The position numbers and the translations under genes were made by a program. Under the pieces are notes generated by a model. That model had not been told where the DNA came from. It did no database searches and worked only from the letters and a program-made list of their open reading frames with translations. From positions 2,275,030-2,339,029 of the forward strand of contig NZ_KK073875.1 of NCBI RefSeq assembly GCF_000585395.1: DNA of 64,000 bases. Reading direction: 5' to 3'. This DNA comes from Saccharibacillus sacchari DSM 19268. GTDB taxonomy: Bacteria > Bacillota > Bacilli > Paenibacillales > Paenibacillaceae. Position 1 is the stretch's first letter; every line of letters begins with the position of its first letter. Shown here one piece after another: positions 25,284 to 34,166 of this stretch.

Positions 25284-26882
25284 TTATAGAACAGCAACAA
25301 CGACTTTCTGGTATAGCAATTGCTGTTCACCCCACAATTCAACTGTCATATACACATGTTTTGTCTCCCGATGCACCGTAACTTCAGACACAAACTTCTT
25401 CACATACTCATTCATCAACTGCGGATTCTGCACCTCATCATCCAGAATTCCAATCATCACTCGAATATCATGCATCAGTGACTTCAATGTTTCTTCTGAT
25501 AGTTCCAATTCACTATACGATTCTCTGATCTTGTCCAACTCACCTTGTTTAACAACTAGATCTCCTTTCAAATCCTCCAACATATCTACGTAGTACGCCT
25601 TTCCAACGCCGCTTTTGAGTTCTCCTTCAAGTTGAGTAATACGGCGATCCAAATAGGCGACCTCCGATTCCACGTTGTTTTTCTCAATCCAAACATGTCT
25701 GTAGGAATCGCTATGATACTTCCGAATCTCTTCTTCAAGTTGATTATCGAATGTAAGACGCAGCAGCACACTTCGCAGCTTATTCGTTACAATTTGCTCA
25801 ATACGCTCTTTTCTCCAACTTACATACGGACAGAATTCTTTGCCTTTTCGCATATACCCGCCGCAAACGTAATATCTCTGTCCGCCATATTTCTTCGTTG
25901 TCGCCGTTGAATTGCCTACCATACGCGATCCGCATTTGTCACAACAAAATACGCCCCTAAGCCAAAACGGAGAACTCTTCTTTATCTGACTGTCCCGATG
26001 TATGACTCCACCACCGTTATGACGCTCTTTCGCTTTTTGCTGACAACGATTGAATAAATCTTCATTAATGATGGCTGGATGTGCATTCTCTGTAATAATC
26101 CATTCTGAACGATCTCGCCACTTATTGCCTTTCGTTTGATAATCTTGTTTATTCCATATCTTGCGGCCCAGGTATGATTCGTTATGGATCATCGCACGTA
26201 CCGTTGTCGCTGACCATTTCCCTCCTTTTTGTGTAGGCACCGCCTGATCATTGAGCATGGATGCGATTTTCTTATAACCGACATTCTCATACGCATATTG
26301 ATGAAACATCCAGCGGATCGTCTCGATTTCTTCACGTGGTCCCAGTACCCAAACCGCTTTCGTTTTCTGATGACCTAAAGCCATGTGTTCCGTACGATAA
26401 CCATAAGGTGGCGTGCCACCGTTGTTGTACCCCTGCTTTGCATTCTGTGTCATCCCTTTCCGAACTTCGACAGCTAGGTTTGCATTAAAAAACTCCGAGA
26501 TGACTTCTAACATTCCTTCCAGCAGCATGTCTTGTGGAGTTTCGGACTGCGTTTGTTCTGTGACTGAAATGACTTTGACTCCATGTTGATTGAGCAGAGC
26601 TTTGTAGATCACGTGATCGTCACGTTTACGAGAAAAGCGATCAAATTTATGCACGACAACGGCATCAAATGGACGATTCGAGCGTTTAGCCAGAGCAATC
26701 ATCTTCTGAAATTCTGGGCGGTCATCTGTTTTAGCCGATCTCCCTTTTTCGATAAATTGATGCGTGATTGTCCACTCTTTCTCCAAACAATATTGTTGAA
26801 TCGCTTTAACTTGTGCCGGAATAGACAGCTCTTTCTCTGCCTGGCGATCTGACGATACTCTTGCATAAATGGCTACCTTCAT
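25284..26882 (-). CDS. Large serine recombinase
   Basis: 532 residues. The resolvase catalytic domain begins AIYARVSSDRQAE with the nucleophile Ser near residue 10, and the catalytic Arg lies in HKFDRFSR near 74. The recombinase domain (NNGGTPPYGYR onward) and a zinc beta-ribbon (CDKCGSRM ... CPYVSW) follow, then a coiled coil near 400-450. All domains are intact. It should insert or excise DNA at short att sites without host factors. GGGAGAG precedes the ATG. It lies downstream of a close paralogue but behind that gene's terminator. Confidence 0.92.
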   Translation of the reverse strand: MKVAIYARVSSDRQAEKELSIPAQVKAIQQYCLEKEWTITHQFIEKGRSAKTDDRPEFQKMIALAKRSNRPFDAVVVHKFDRFSRKRDDHVIYKALLNQHGVKVISVTEQTQSETPQDMLLEGMLEVISEFFNANLAVEVRKGMTQNAKQGYNNGGTPPYGYRTEHMALGHQKTKAVWVLGPREEIETIRWMFHQYAYENVGYKKIASMLNDQAVPTQKGGKWSATTVRAMIHNESYLGRKIWNKQDYQTKGNKWRDRSEWIITENAHPAIINEDLFNRCQQKAKERHNGGGVIHRDSQIKKSSPFWLRGVFCCDKCGSRMVGNSTATTKKYGGQRYYVCGGYMRKGKEFCPYVSWRKERIEQIVTNKLRSVLLRLTFDNQLEEEIRKYHSDSYRHVWIEKNNVESEVAYLDRRITQLEGELKSGVGKAYYVDMLEDLKGDLVVKQGELDKIRESYSELELSEETLKSLMHDIRVMIGILDDEVQNPQLMNEYVKKFVSEVTVHRETKHVYMTVELWGEQQLLYQKVVVAVL

Positions 26883-26913
26883 TGAAATCTCTCCCTATGC
26901 TTAAATTTGGGCA

Positions 26914-26948
26914 TAAAAAAAGCAGGTACACCGTGATGGTGTACCTGC
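26914..26948 (-). terminator. Terminator between the two recombinase genes
   Basis: GCAGGTACACC / GGTGTACCTGC perfect 11-bp stem, 5-nt loop, seven T on the minus strand, 13 bp after the stop of the upstream recombinase. Confidence 0.85.
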
Positions 26949-26960
26949 GATCAAACAAGA

Positions 26961-27812
26961 TTATTTGGTTTTCCGCTGCTTTCTCTGCATCAATGAAGAT
27001 TGTGCTGCATCCCAGAGTTGCTGATCAACGATAACAGGATGGGCATCCTCAGTTATCACCCACTCTGAAATCTCATTTCGTTTACCGTCTGCATCCTTCT
27101 TTTTATTCCATACGCGTTGTCCAAGGTAGACCGGATTCGCCAAGATCGAAAGGACTGTGGATGGCGACCAACGTTTACCGGCGATAACAGATTGTCGATT
27201 CAACTCACCAGCTATTCTTTTGCCTCCCTGCCCTTCTGCTGCCATTTGAAATATCTGACGAATCAATGCAACCTCATGCTTCGCTCCAAGCTCGTAAATG
27301 ACCTTTCTGCCGATCTGAGTGTGACGATAGCCAAAGGGTACTCTGCCGCCGCAATGGAAGCCCTGAGCGGCGTTCTCACGCATCCCCTTCAATGTCTCGT
27401 GCCGCAAATTGACGTTGTAGAATTCGCTGATGACTTCGAGCATCGACTCCAATAGAAAACCATGTGGAGTGTCTGCTTCAATAGGTTCAGATGCAGATAC
27501 AACGACAACGCCATGTTTTTTGAGTAAGGCTTTGTAGATTGCATGATCTGCACGACTGCGGCTGAATCGGTCGAACTTGTGGACGACAATAGCTTCAAAA
27601 GTTTTATTCGTTTTTTGTGCGATGCCAATCATTTGTTGAAAAGCAGGACGTTCATCTGTTTTTGCGGATCTGGCTTCGTCAACGTATTCTGCAACAATGT
27701 TCCATCCGCTTTTATCTGCATGGCGTTGTAACGCTTCTCGTTGTGCGGGAATTGAAAGTTCGCGTTCTGCTTGTTGTTCGGAAGATACGCGAAGATAGGT
27801 TACGACATTCAT
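26961..27812 (-). CDS. Short serine recombinase lacking the zinc ribbon
   Basis: 283 residues from the ATG at 27812 (AAGGAG 8 nt upstream); the longer frame to 27860 lacks a ribosome site. Catalytic Ser in TYLRVSSEQQAE and Arg in HKFDRFSRSRADH are intact, and the recombinase domain ends at WDAAQSSLMQRKQ. It is a close paralogue of the downstream enzyme but stops where that protein's zinc ribbon begins. A terminator follows at once, so it may be truncated or a natural short partner as in two-recombinase systems. It may bind DNA less stably. Confidence 0.85.
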   Translation of the reverse strand: MNVVTYLRVSSEQQAERELSIPAQREALQRHADKSGWNIVAEYVDEARSAKTDERPAFQQMIGIAQKTNKTFEAIVVHKFDRFSRSRADHAIYKALLKKHGVVVVSASEPIEADTPHGFLLESMLEVISEFYNVNLRHETLKGMRENAAQGFHCGGRVPFGYRHTQIGRKVIYELGAKHEVALIRQIFQMAAEGQGGKRIAGELNRQSVIAGKRWSPSTVLSILANPVYLGQRVWNKKKDADGKRNEISEWVITEDAHPVIVDQQLWDAAQSSLMQRKQRKTK

Positions 27813-27931
27813 TTGTATGTTCTCCTTGTTTGATGGATTAGACACTTTCGACAACGACAAAATGATGCACGCCGTCAGCTACACTTGAATCACCTCCTTT
27901 CAAGGAAATAAAAATTAAATAATTGCAACGC

Positions 27932-27965
27932 AAAAAAGCCCGATCTTCAGTAGAAGATCAGACTT
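27932..27965 (-). terminator. Terminator after the XRE regulator gene
   Basis: AGTCTGATCTTC-TACT-GAAGATCGGGCT stem followed by TTTTTTG on the minus strand. Confidence 0.8.
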
Positions 27966-27992
27966 TTGAGGTCATCAATATTGTTTATTAAG

Positions 27993-28730
27993 CTATTTGA
28001 TTAGTGTGTTTGTGTATTGCTTTCCTAATTGATTCAATCGCTCTGTACTTTCATTAAAAGCTTTACTTGGAATCCAGATGTAGAGTTCTTCTGAATCATG
28101 CTTTCTGATTGCTTTGTACGCTTGCGATATTGGCGTAAAAGAGGATGCAGTTTCAAGTTTTGAGACCGCTTCTTCAGGATCGACGACAAAATCCATGCCT
28201 TCTACCGTTTGCATAATAGAGGCGAGAACAACAGCAGTCTGTTCCCGTGTGTACTTTTGATTAGATCTAGTTTCGAAAATAAGTCTACGATCTCCATTCG
28301 TTGCCTTTAAATACGCAACAGTAATGAGTACATACTCATTTTCTTCACACGGATTGCCGCTATCAGTTTCATCTTCATCATCTGCTATAAAGCTATTTGT
28401 ATGTTGTTCTAATTTTGAATTTCGTGATCGAATTACGATCGGCACATAGTCATCTTCATAAAAATCATCAAAGAAGATATCCATCTGTACATTGAAATCT
28501 TTGCTTATTGCACGCAACGTTTTCGAAGGAATATCCTGAGCGTTTTTCTCCAGATGCACAAAATTAGATTGAGATACGCCAATGCGGTTGGCACAACTTT
28601 GTCCGCTGTATTCTCTTCCGTATGTCTTCAGCAAGATATTGCGTATATATCTAACTCTTCCACCGATATTCAACGTACTTAACTCCGCGTAATCATTCCA
28701 AGTCAATTCGATTGCATTGTCATCATTCAT
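27993..28730 (-). CDS. XRE-type helix-turn-helix regulator with large C-terminal domain
   Basis: 245 residues. An XRE helix-turn-helix lies at about 38-80 (CANRIGVSQSNFVHLEKNAQ, then IPSKTLRAISKDFNV). Then follow an acidic linker (DDEDETDSGN) and a ~120-residue C-terminal domain of unknown type. It is divergent from the gene II/X-like initiator gene at 28902 and shares its upstream region, which carries a 15-bp palindrome, so it probably controls replication of the element. Confidence 0.75.
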   Translation of the reverse strand: MNDDNAIELTWNDYAELSTLNIGGRVRYIRNILLKTYGREYSGQSCANRIGVSQSNFVHLEKNAQDIPSKTLRAISKDFNVQMDIFFDDFYEDDYVPIVIRSRNSKLEQHTNSFIADDEDETDSGNPCEENEYVLITVAYLKATNGDRRLIFETRSNQKYTREQTAVVLASIMQTVEGMDFVVDPEEAVSKLETASSFTPISQAYKAIRKHDSEELYIWIPSKAFNESTERLNQLGKQYTNTLIK

Positions 28731-28871
28731 TAGTTTTCTCCTTCAAGTCGTATTATTTTAATCATAACTCAATTAATTTACTTTTCAATATGTATTCAAA
28801 TTTCAATAATTAGTTGTACAATAGGTTTATTATTTTGATTTTGGCCTGTAATACGTGGGACAAGTGGTCCA

Positions 28872-28886
28872 TTAAAGGGCCTTTAA
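28872..28886. promoter_or_regulatory. Palindrome before the initiator gene
   Basis: TTAAAGGGCCTTTAA is a perfect 15-bp palindrome 16 bp before the initiator start, next to a small GGAC/GTCC hairpin (28859-28870). It is a candidate operator for the XRE protein or a nicking-origin structure. Confidence 0.5.
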
Positions 28887-28901
28887 GGAAGGTGTATACA
28901 C

Positions 28902-29948
28902 ATGTTCGATACATTAGCTTTAAGGTGTTCGATTCCTGCGATAAGTAAAACCCATTTGGATACAATTGCTTGGGGACGCACTGGGACTAACATTAACCAT
29001 AACAATATCGCTGATCATACCAGCACCTTTAAAACTCTTCGTCGAAAAAACAATAGCTCAGGTATTCCCTACATTCTATACTCACTCTCTGATAAAGATG
29101 CCAGCACCGCATTTATCAAAGTTGAAGTTTCTATACCTAAGTTTCTTTACAACAACAACGTAGATGAACTTAAAGATGCAGATATTGATCTTTTCTGCAA
29201 GAAGTTACGCAGATACGTAGCAAAACATTTGAACTTACCTATAAAGTCGATCCCACCAATCCAAACGTGGACAGTTTTAAAACTTCACGCTTGTAAGAAT
29301 TTTGATGTCGGAGAGCATGTGCAAGAATATCTTCAGCATTATTCGAATTTAAGTCGCTCTAAATACAAAAGGCAATCCTACTACAAGAAAGGAAGCAACG
29401 CTGTAGAAACCGTTGTTTGGTCAGCTAAAACTCGTAAAGAAAAGATATATGATAAGTACAGTGAAGTAAAGCAACGCAGTAGAGATATGCATCAACTTAA
29501 CACTTTGAAGAAAGCCGTTGGCATACTTAGATACGAAGTTGAGTTATCCGCCAAAGAACTTTACCGTCAGAGTAACGGTAAACGTTTAGTACGAGACCTA
29601 TTAAATCCTCAGGTTGCTCATCATATTTTAAATAAAGGACTTCTCGATTTACAAAGGCAACATGTGATTCTAGCTTCAGATTCAAAGAAAATACATCAAA
29701 AAATTAGAGCCGCTGGCCTACCTAAACGACAAGAAAGCTCATTGATCGCGTTCGCATACGAATTAGAAGAATACGGTGAAGCTGAAACAAGAATGAATGA
29801 GCCCAAGAGTAGTTTCAAAAGAAAGAATGCTCTTCTAAAAAAGATACTTAAACAAAGCAAGAACGATGACAAGCCACTACCTCATTTAACTTTGGAGCAT
29901 GATTCAATATTCGACTTCGATGAGCAGGAAATTTTATGGGAAGATTAA
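28902..29948 (+). CDS. Gene II/X-like phage/plasmid replication initiator
   Basis: 348 residues. It resembles the filamentous-phage gpII/X family (Phage_CRI): an N-terminal MFDTLALRCSIP beta start, FDVGEHVQEYLQHYSNLSRSK, ETVVWSAKTRKEKIYDKYSEV and GILRYEVELSAKEL occur in the same order as conserved blocks of M13 gpII. Proteins of this family nick one strand to start rolling-circle replication; the active Tyr is probably one of the YDKY pair. No pI/ZOT or coat gene is present, so this is not a complete inovirus. AAGGAAGG precedes the ATG. Confidence 0.65.
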   Translation: MFDTLALRCSIPAISKTHLDTIAWGRTGTNINHNNIADHTSTFKTLRRKNNSSGIPYILYSLSDKDASTAFIKVEVSIPKFLYNNNVDELKDADIDLFCKKLRRYVAKHLNLPIKSIPPIQTWTVLKLHACKNFDVGEHVQEYLQHYSNLSRSKYKRQSYYKKGSNAVETVVWSAKTRKEKIYDKYSEVKQRSRDMHQLNTLKKAVGILRYEVELSAKELYRQSNGKRLVRDLLNPQVAHHILNKGLLDLQRQHVILASDSKKIHQKIRAAGLPKRQESSLIAFAYELEEYGEAETRMNEPKSSFKRKNALLKKILKQSKNDDKPLPHLTLEHDSIFDFDEQEILWED

Positions 29949-29989
29949 TATCCAAGAAGCACGCCTATTGCTGGAGGGCTTCTTGGATA
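29949..29989. terminator. Bidirectional terminator-like hairpin
   Basis: TATCCAAGAAGC / GCTTCTTGGATA perfect 12-bp stem with a 17-nt loop, between the convergent initiator and RadC genes. T runs are weak. Confidence 0.6.
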
Positions 29990-30011
29990 AATTCAACTTT
30001 CCCACATTGTT

Positions 30012-30623
30012 CTAAATCAATCCATTCTCCTTCATTGAATAAATCGAATCACCGCCGATGATAACATGATCTAACACCTCAATCGACATCAGCCGCCCGG
30101 CTTCCACAAGCAGAGCCGTTACATTCCGATCTTCCTGCGACGGAGTAGGGTCTGTACTCGGATGATTATGAACGCAAACAATCGCGGCCGCTGAACGTTG
30201 TATGGCGATTCTGAATACATCCAGTGGCTTCACGATCGCGGCGTTTAGAGAGCCTACAGAGATGGTCTGAGGCGATCCGATCATGACGTTTTTGGTATTC
30301 AGTGTCAGGATCAAAAAGTGTTCCTGCGTCAGCCACTTCATCTGAGGAATCAATAAGTCAGCTACATCTTTTGGACTGCGAATGGTGTAACGTTGTCCGT
30401 ATACAGGTGCATTGATTTTTTGAGTGAGTTGAATCGTTGCCAGAATACGCTGAGCCATTGCTGGCCCAATCCCTTTGATGCGTGTAAGCTCGTGTTCGGA
30501 TGTATTCATCAATTCCGTGAGCGTAGCGTAGTTTTCAAAAAGAGCGACTACAACGTCCGAGTTCTTCTGCTGACCGATAGCCTTTGCAAACAGTGGGCGG
30601 ATCATCTGCATTTGTACATTCAT
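30012..30623 (-). CDS. RadC-like JAB/MPN protein of mobile elements
   Basis: 203 residues. An N-terminal helix-hairpin-helix (ELTRIKGIGPAMAQRILA) near 45-62 precedes the RadC JAB domain with the metal motif HNHPSTDPTPSQED near 152-165, so His, His and Asp ligands are present. RadC relatives are frequent on integrative elements, where their biochemical role is unsettled; a repair role is not proven. AAAGGAG lies 10 nt before the ATG. Confidence 0.88.
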   Translation of the reverse strand: MNVQMQMIRPLFAKAIGQQKNSDVVVALFENYATLTELMNTSEHELTRIKGIGPAMAQRILATIQLTQKINAPVYGQRYTIRSPKDVADLLIPQMKWLTQEHFLILTLNTKNVMIGSPQTISVGSLNAAIVKPLDVFRIAIQRSAAAIVCVHNHPSTDPTPSQEDRNVTALLVEAGRLMSIEVLDHVIIGGDSIYSMKENGLI

Positions 30624-30725
30624 GCTCTCTATTCTCCTTTATAATGCAAACAGGGAAGATCAGCGTGATCTCCCCTTGAATGCTTTATATGTTTGGTTTA
30701 TGATGAAGCCAGCTTATTTACCTCG

Positions 30726-30751
30726 GTCGCCTTCGTGGGCGGCTTTTTTTT
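30726..30751 (+). terminator. Plus-directed terminator-like hairpin
   Basis: GTCGCC-TTCGTG-GGCGGC stem with eight T. No plus-strand gene ends just before it, so it may be a relic or shield the RadC promoter. Confidence 0.5.
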
Positions 30752-30808
30752 GTTGTGGCAGAATCGTATCTTGTTCATCTACAATGCAAGCTGAAGCGAA
30801 ATAACAGC

Positions 30809-30988
30809 TCACAGCACGCCGTTCTCTTGCCGCACGACATACGTAATCAACGTCTCTACGTCCCCGTCATTCAATGCCACGATCTCATACCGGCCACCAC
30901 CTTTACATACCGAATATACGAAACCCTTCCGCTCGCAATAGCCCAAATACTCCTTCTCCTCGCTTCTTCTCAAAAACTCGAACGTCAT
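30809..30988 (-). CDS. Small hypothetical protein of the island
   Basis: 59 residues from the ATG at 30988 (GGAGG 8 nt upstream). Unrecognised; it reads MTFEFLRRSEEKEYLGYC with a Cys pair spaced by ~11 residues and a YVVRQENG end. It lies 24 bp after the stop of the gene at 31013 and probably shares its transcript. Confidence 0.5.
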   Translation of the reverse strand: MTFEFLRRSEEKEYLGYCERKGFVYSVCKGGGRYEIVALNDGDVETLITYVVRQENGVL

Positions 30989-31012
30989 CTTCTTTTCCTC
31001 CATTTCGTAGTC

Positions 31013-31237
31013 TTAAAATACCGACAGTTTGCTTGCGTGCCGTTCCATTTCATGTGGAAACTCGCGGCGGAAATAGGCCACCATCCAGCGTGCAGCCGTC
31101 TCATCATTTGCTTGGTACTTCCGACGGCAATAGGCATACAACACGATGCCAGCCATGCGGATGTCTCCGTTCACCACCAATTGCCGTAGCAGTTCCTGCA
31201 TGGCTATAGGCAAGTTTTCTTTCACAGCCATCTGCAT
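31013..31237 (-). CDS. Small hypothetical protein of the island
   Basis: 74 residues, helical and basic (AYCRRKYQANDETAARWMVAYF). AAGGAG stands 4 nt before the first ATG and 10 nt before a second at codon 3, so the exact start is open. Unrecognised; similar small genes accompany replication modules on Firmicute elements. Confidence 0.5.
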   Translation of the reverse strand: MQMAVKENLPIAMQELLRQLVVNGDIRMAGIVLYAYCRRKYQANDETAARWMVAYFRREFPHEMERHASKLSVF

Positions 31238-31565
31238 TCATCTCCTTTGTGTAAGTGCAGCATCCTCTCACAGCCGCTAATAGGTTCTCTGTCACGCAAC
31301 GACAAAAAGCCCACTCCATCGTCTGGAAGTAGGCACTTCATTCTTAGGTGTGACTCCTAAGCTTTCACAACACTTTCTGCATTAAGCAAAAAAGCATAAA
31401 ACACAGCCTTCTTTGCTCTCATTTGCATAACAAAAAAAGGCCCGACTCCTACTGCATCATCAGTAGAAGTCGAGCCTTATAAATAGGGGTGGGGCGTGAA
31501 ACGGACAGGGTACCCTTACTCTATATAAAGGGCGGTTCCTCGGGAAAATCTATGATTTTTTTGAT
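31238..31565. other. Intergenic stretch with one terminator
   Basis: Apart from the hairpin at 31432-31477 I see no gene or repeat here. The piece 31480-31565 is GC-poor with a short TACCCTT box and no frame. Confidence 0.4.
31432..31477 (-). terminator. Terminator after the small XRE regulator gene
   Basis: GGCTCGACTTCTACTG / CAGTAGGAGTCGGGCC 16-bp stem with one mismatch and a 6-nt loop, then seven T on the minus strand. It shares its loop-proximal bases (CTTCTACTG) with the hairpin at 27932. Confidence 0.75.
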
Positions 31566-31928
31566 CTATAGCGACTTCTTATCGCTCGATTCAAATGTAT
31601 CTACAAACTCTTGTACAACTTTAAGCAGAAAACGAATTTCATGCAGATCGCGATCCGCTAACAACGGAACGAATTGTTCGATTAATTCTTGTTTATCTGC
31701 TTCTGCATGATCCGCATAGAGAAAAAGCTCATGTGGTCTTACCTTTAATGCTTTCATGATCTTTTCCAATGATTCCAACGAAATATTACGAATTCCTCGC
31801 TCTGTATCGGATAGATACTTTTCGCTCAAACCCGATAACTCCGAAAGTCTTTCCTGAGTAATTCCTCTTGTTTTGCGGATCAATCTAACCTTTTCGCCTA
31901 CCAATCTCACAAACTCTGATTCCGACAT
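31566..31928 (-). CDS. XRE-family repressor-like regulator
   Basis: 120 residues. The N-terminal 60 residues are a classic XRE helix-turn-helix (VRLIRKTRGITQERLSELSG, LSEKYLSDTERGIRNI). The C-terminal helix region (ELIEQFVPLLADRDLHEIRF) is of the kind that dimerises. It is divergent from the SLH gene at 32094; the shared region contains ACTTATAAGT and a CTACC/GGGTAG inverted repeat next to its own start, both plausible operators. Confidence 0.8.
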   Translation of the reverse strand: MSESEFVRLVGEKVRLIRKTRGITQERLSELSGLSEKYLSDTERGIRNISLESLEKIMKALKVRPHELFLYADHAEADKQELIEQFVPLLADRDLHEIRFLLKVVQEFVDTFESSDKKSL

Positions 31929-32093
31929 ACAATCACCTCTACCTCAAGGGTAGAAGACAGTAAGAAATAGAATAACACCATCATAGTTCATTAAAAGTAA
32001 ACTTATAAGTGACCTTATGGATATCTTGTAGTAAAATATCCCTGTTGATCGTTATCTTTCAATACAAACTATTCATTTCTAGGGGGAAAGAGG

Positions 32094-33833
32094 ATGTTTA
32101 AAAAGCTTCTCAGTATTACGGCTGTATCTGTGGTAGCTGCTACATGTATGACAACAACAACCGCATCCGCAGCACTGCCAACGTACGGTGAAGAATGGCA
32201 AGCTGCGGATACAACTCCACAAACCGTTACTTTTGCCGATCTTCCATCCACACACTGGGCCAACACCTACATTGCAGAAATGGTGAATCGTAAAGTGATC
32301 AGTGGCTATCCAGACGGAAAATTCAGACCGAACAATACGATTACACGAGCAGAATTTTCCAAGATCATGATTACAGCTTCTGGCGTTACACCGAAGAAAG
32401 TGAATTATTCCTCATTCTCTGATATCCCGGCAACCAACTGGGCTTCGCCGTTTATCGAAGCTGTGAAAGACTATATGACAGGATATCGCACCGCGGATAG
32501 TTCCTACATTTTCAACCCATCCGCACCTGCAACACGTGAAGACGTAGCTGTTGCATTGGTCAAGCTCAAAGGCTACGACATCAACCGTTTACCGGATCAA
32601 AGCACAATTAAAGCCATGTTCCGCGATTACGACGGCATATCCGAGTCTGCAAAAAACTACGTTGCCTTAGCTGTCGAAAACGGGCTCGTATCCGGATTCC
32701 AAGATGAAACTTTCCGTCCACAAGCCACGATCACGCGGGCAGAAGCAACGGTCATGCTTTGGCGTGCTTATCAATACGGGAATGACAACAAGCAGATCGG
32801 TGACGGACAAAGTACAACAACACCAACGGCTCCATCCACACCCATCTCCACCCCGTCTAATCCAGCCCTATCTACTGACTCGTCTACAACTACACCATCC
32901 GCAAAGTTCACCGTAGAAACACTCGTTGGTGGATCAGCAGCAGGAGATATGGATGGCCCTGTACGGACAGCGAAGATCAACAAGATCGACAGCATGGTTG
33001 TAGACAAGGATAACAATATCTATTTCCTCGATGCCAGAAATAAAAAGATACGTAAGTTCAATAGCTCTAACGGCACAGTTGAAACTTTTAAAACCATTGA
33101 TGAAAGCTTCGATTGGGATTACAAAGATGCGGATGGAAATGCCAAACACTACGATTACTCAAGTCTTACTCCGCATAAGCTCGCTTATAATGCAGCCAGC
33201 AATAAAGTGTACCTGACCGCTACGGGGAAGGCTAACACTTCTCCAGGCATATTCGTTTACGATATAACCGGTAACGTCAGCGTAGCTGCATACGACCTCA
33301 ATAGTGCCAATCCACACTACATCAACTTCGTTGCTTTCCCAACTGCGGATACTGTCTTATACGGAAGCAATGATTGGGATGAGTCCTACATGTATGAAGG
33401 AAAGCTAAACGGCTCCCAAGTGGACTTGGTTGCAAGTAGCGAAGGCAATGGAGTCATTGATATTTCAGATTCTTCGTATGGATACGCTCCTGTCGCTGCT
33501 GCCTATGCAACCGAAAACAACGTTTATGTGTTTGGCCGCAGTAAACTTTATAATCTTCAACTGTTCCCCGTCAAAGCAGAAAAAGTAATCGAATATGATC
33601 GGATGGGCTTTAGCAGCGTAGGTACTTACAACAGCAAAATGTATATGACTCAAGTAAACACCGTCTACGAAATGGGAACTGATGAGCAGATGACTACATT
33701 CGTCAAAGGTGAGGATTTGGTCTACAACGACGGTACAACGATAAAAGAAATGCAGCAACTCAGTTTTGATACAAACGGCAATATTCTTTTCTACGATCCG
33801 AATAGCTATTCCATCCGCAGAATCAATCTGTGA
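32094..33833 (+). CDS. SLH-anchored surface protein with beta-propeller domain
   Basis: 579 residues. A signal peptide covers ~1-26 (cleavage after TTASA). Three SLH repeats follow: FADLPSTHWANTYIAEMV..., FSDIPATNWASPFIEAV... and an EsakNYVALAVENGLVSGF unit, spanning about 40-220. A Thr/Ser/Pro linker then joins a ~310-residue domain with NHL/propeller-like repeats (MVVDKDNNIYFLDARNKKIR). SLH repeats bind pyruvylated wall polymers, so the propeller is displayed on the cell surface. It is unusual cargo for a mobile island and heads a three-gene plus-strand cluster. Confidence 0.85.
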   Translation: MFKKLLSITAVSVVAATCMTTTTASAALPTYGEEWQAADTTPQTVTFADLPSTHWANTYIAEMVNRKVISGYPDGKFRPNNTITRAEFSKIMITASGVTPKKVNYSSFSDIPATNWASPFIEAVKDYMTGYRTADSSYIFNPSAPATREDVAVALVKLKGYDINRLPDQSTIKAMFRDYDGISESAKNYVALAVENGLVSGFQDETFRPQATITRAEATVMLWRAYQYGNDNKQIGDGQSTTTPTAPSTPISTPSNPALSTDSSTTTPSAKFTVETLVGGSAAGDMDGPVRTAKINKIDSMVVDKDNNIYFLDARNKKIRKFNSSNGTVETFKTIDESFDWDYKDADGNAKHYDYSSLTPHKLAYNAASNKVYLTATGKANTSPGIFVYDITGNVSVAAYDLNSANPHYINFVAFPTADTVLYGSNDWDESYMYEGKLNGSQVDLVASSEGNGVIDISDSSYGYAPVAAAYATENNVYVFGRSKLYNLQLFPVKAEKVIEYDRMGFSSVGTYNSKMYMTQVNTVYEMGTDEQMTTFVKGEDLVYNDGTTIKEMQQLSFDTNGNILFYDPNSYSIRRINL

Positions 33834-33902
33834 TTTGAAATCGAACCATGCAACGAGATCGAATGATGAATGAATCCATACAAAACTCGAAGTGAGGGAT
33901 AC

Positions 33903-34163
33903 ATGTTGGAAATGACAATGATCGCGTTTATATTGAAGATCGTCGGCGGAATTACTCAGCTCTTTAGCATCGTTTATATTATCGTCGCCGCTGTGAGAAG
34001 AAAAGGGAAGCATGTACTGATCGGTATCGCGTTGTTGATCATCGCAGGTACACTTCTGTTCATGTCTACAAAGATTCAGGACGACATTCTGCGATATGGT
34101 TACGACGATGGAAATGCCTATGCAGCAACGCTTCCAGCAAACAGCATGGCTAGCGGAGAATGA
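33903..34163 (+). CDS. Small two-TM membrane protein
   Basis: 86 residues from the ATG at 33903 (GAGGG 5 nt upstream). Two hydrophobic helices (about 4-27 and 37-55) surround a basic turn (VRRKGKH); the tail is soluble. Unrecognised. It lies 69 bp after the SLH gene and 3 bp before the lipoprotein gene, so the three are likely one operon. Confidence 0.6.
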   Translation: MLEMTMIAFILKIVGGITQLFSIVYIIVAAVRRKGKHVLIGIALLIIAGTLLFMSTKIQDDILRYGYDDGNAYAATLPANSMASGE

Positions 34164-34166
34164 TGT

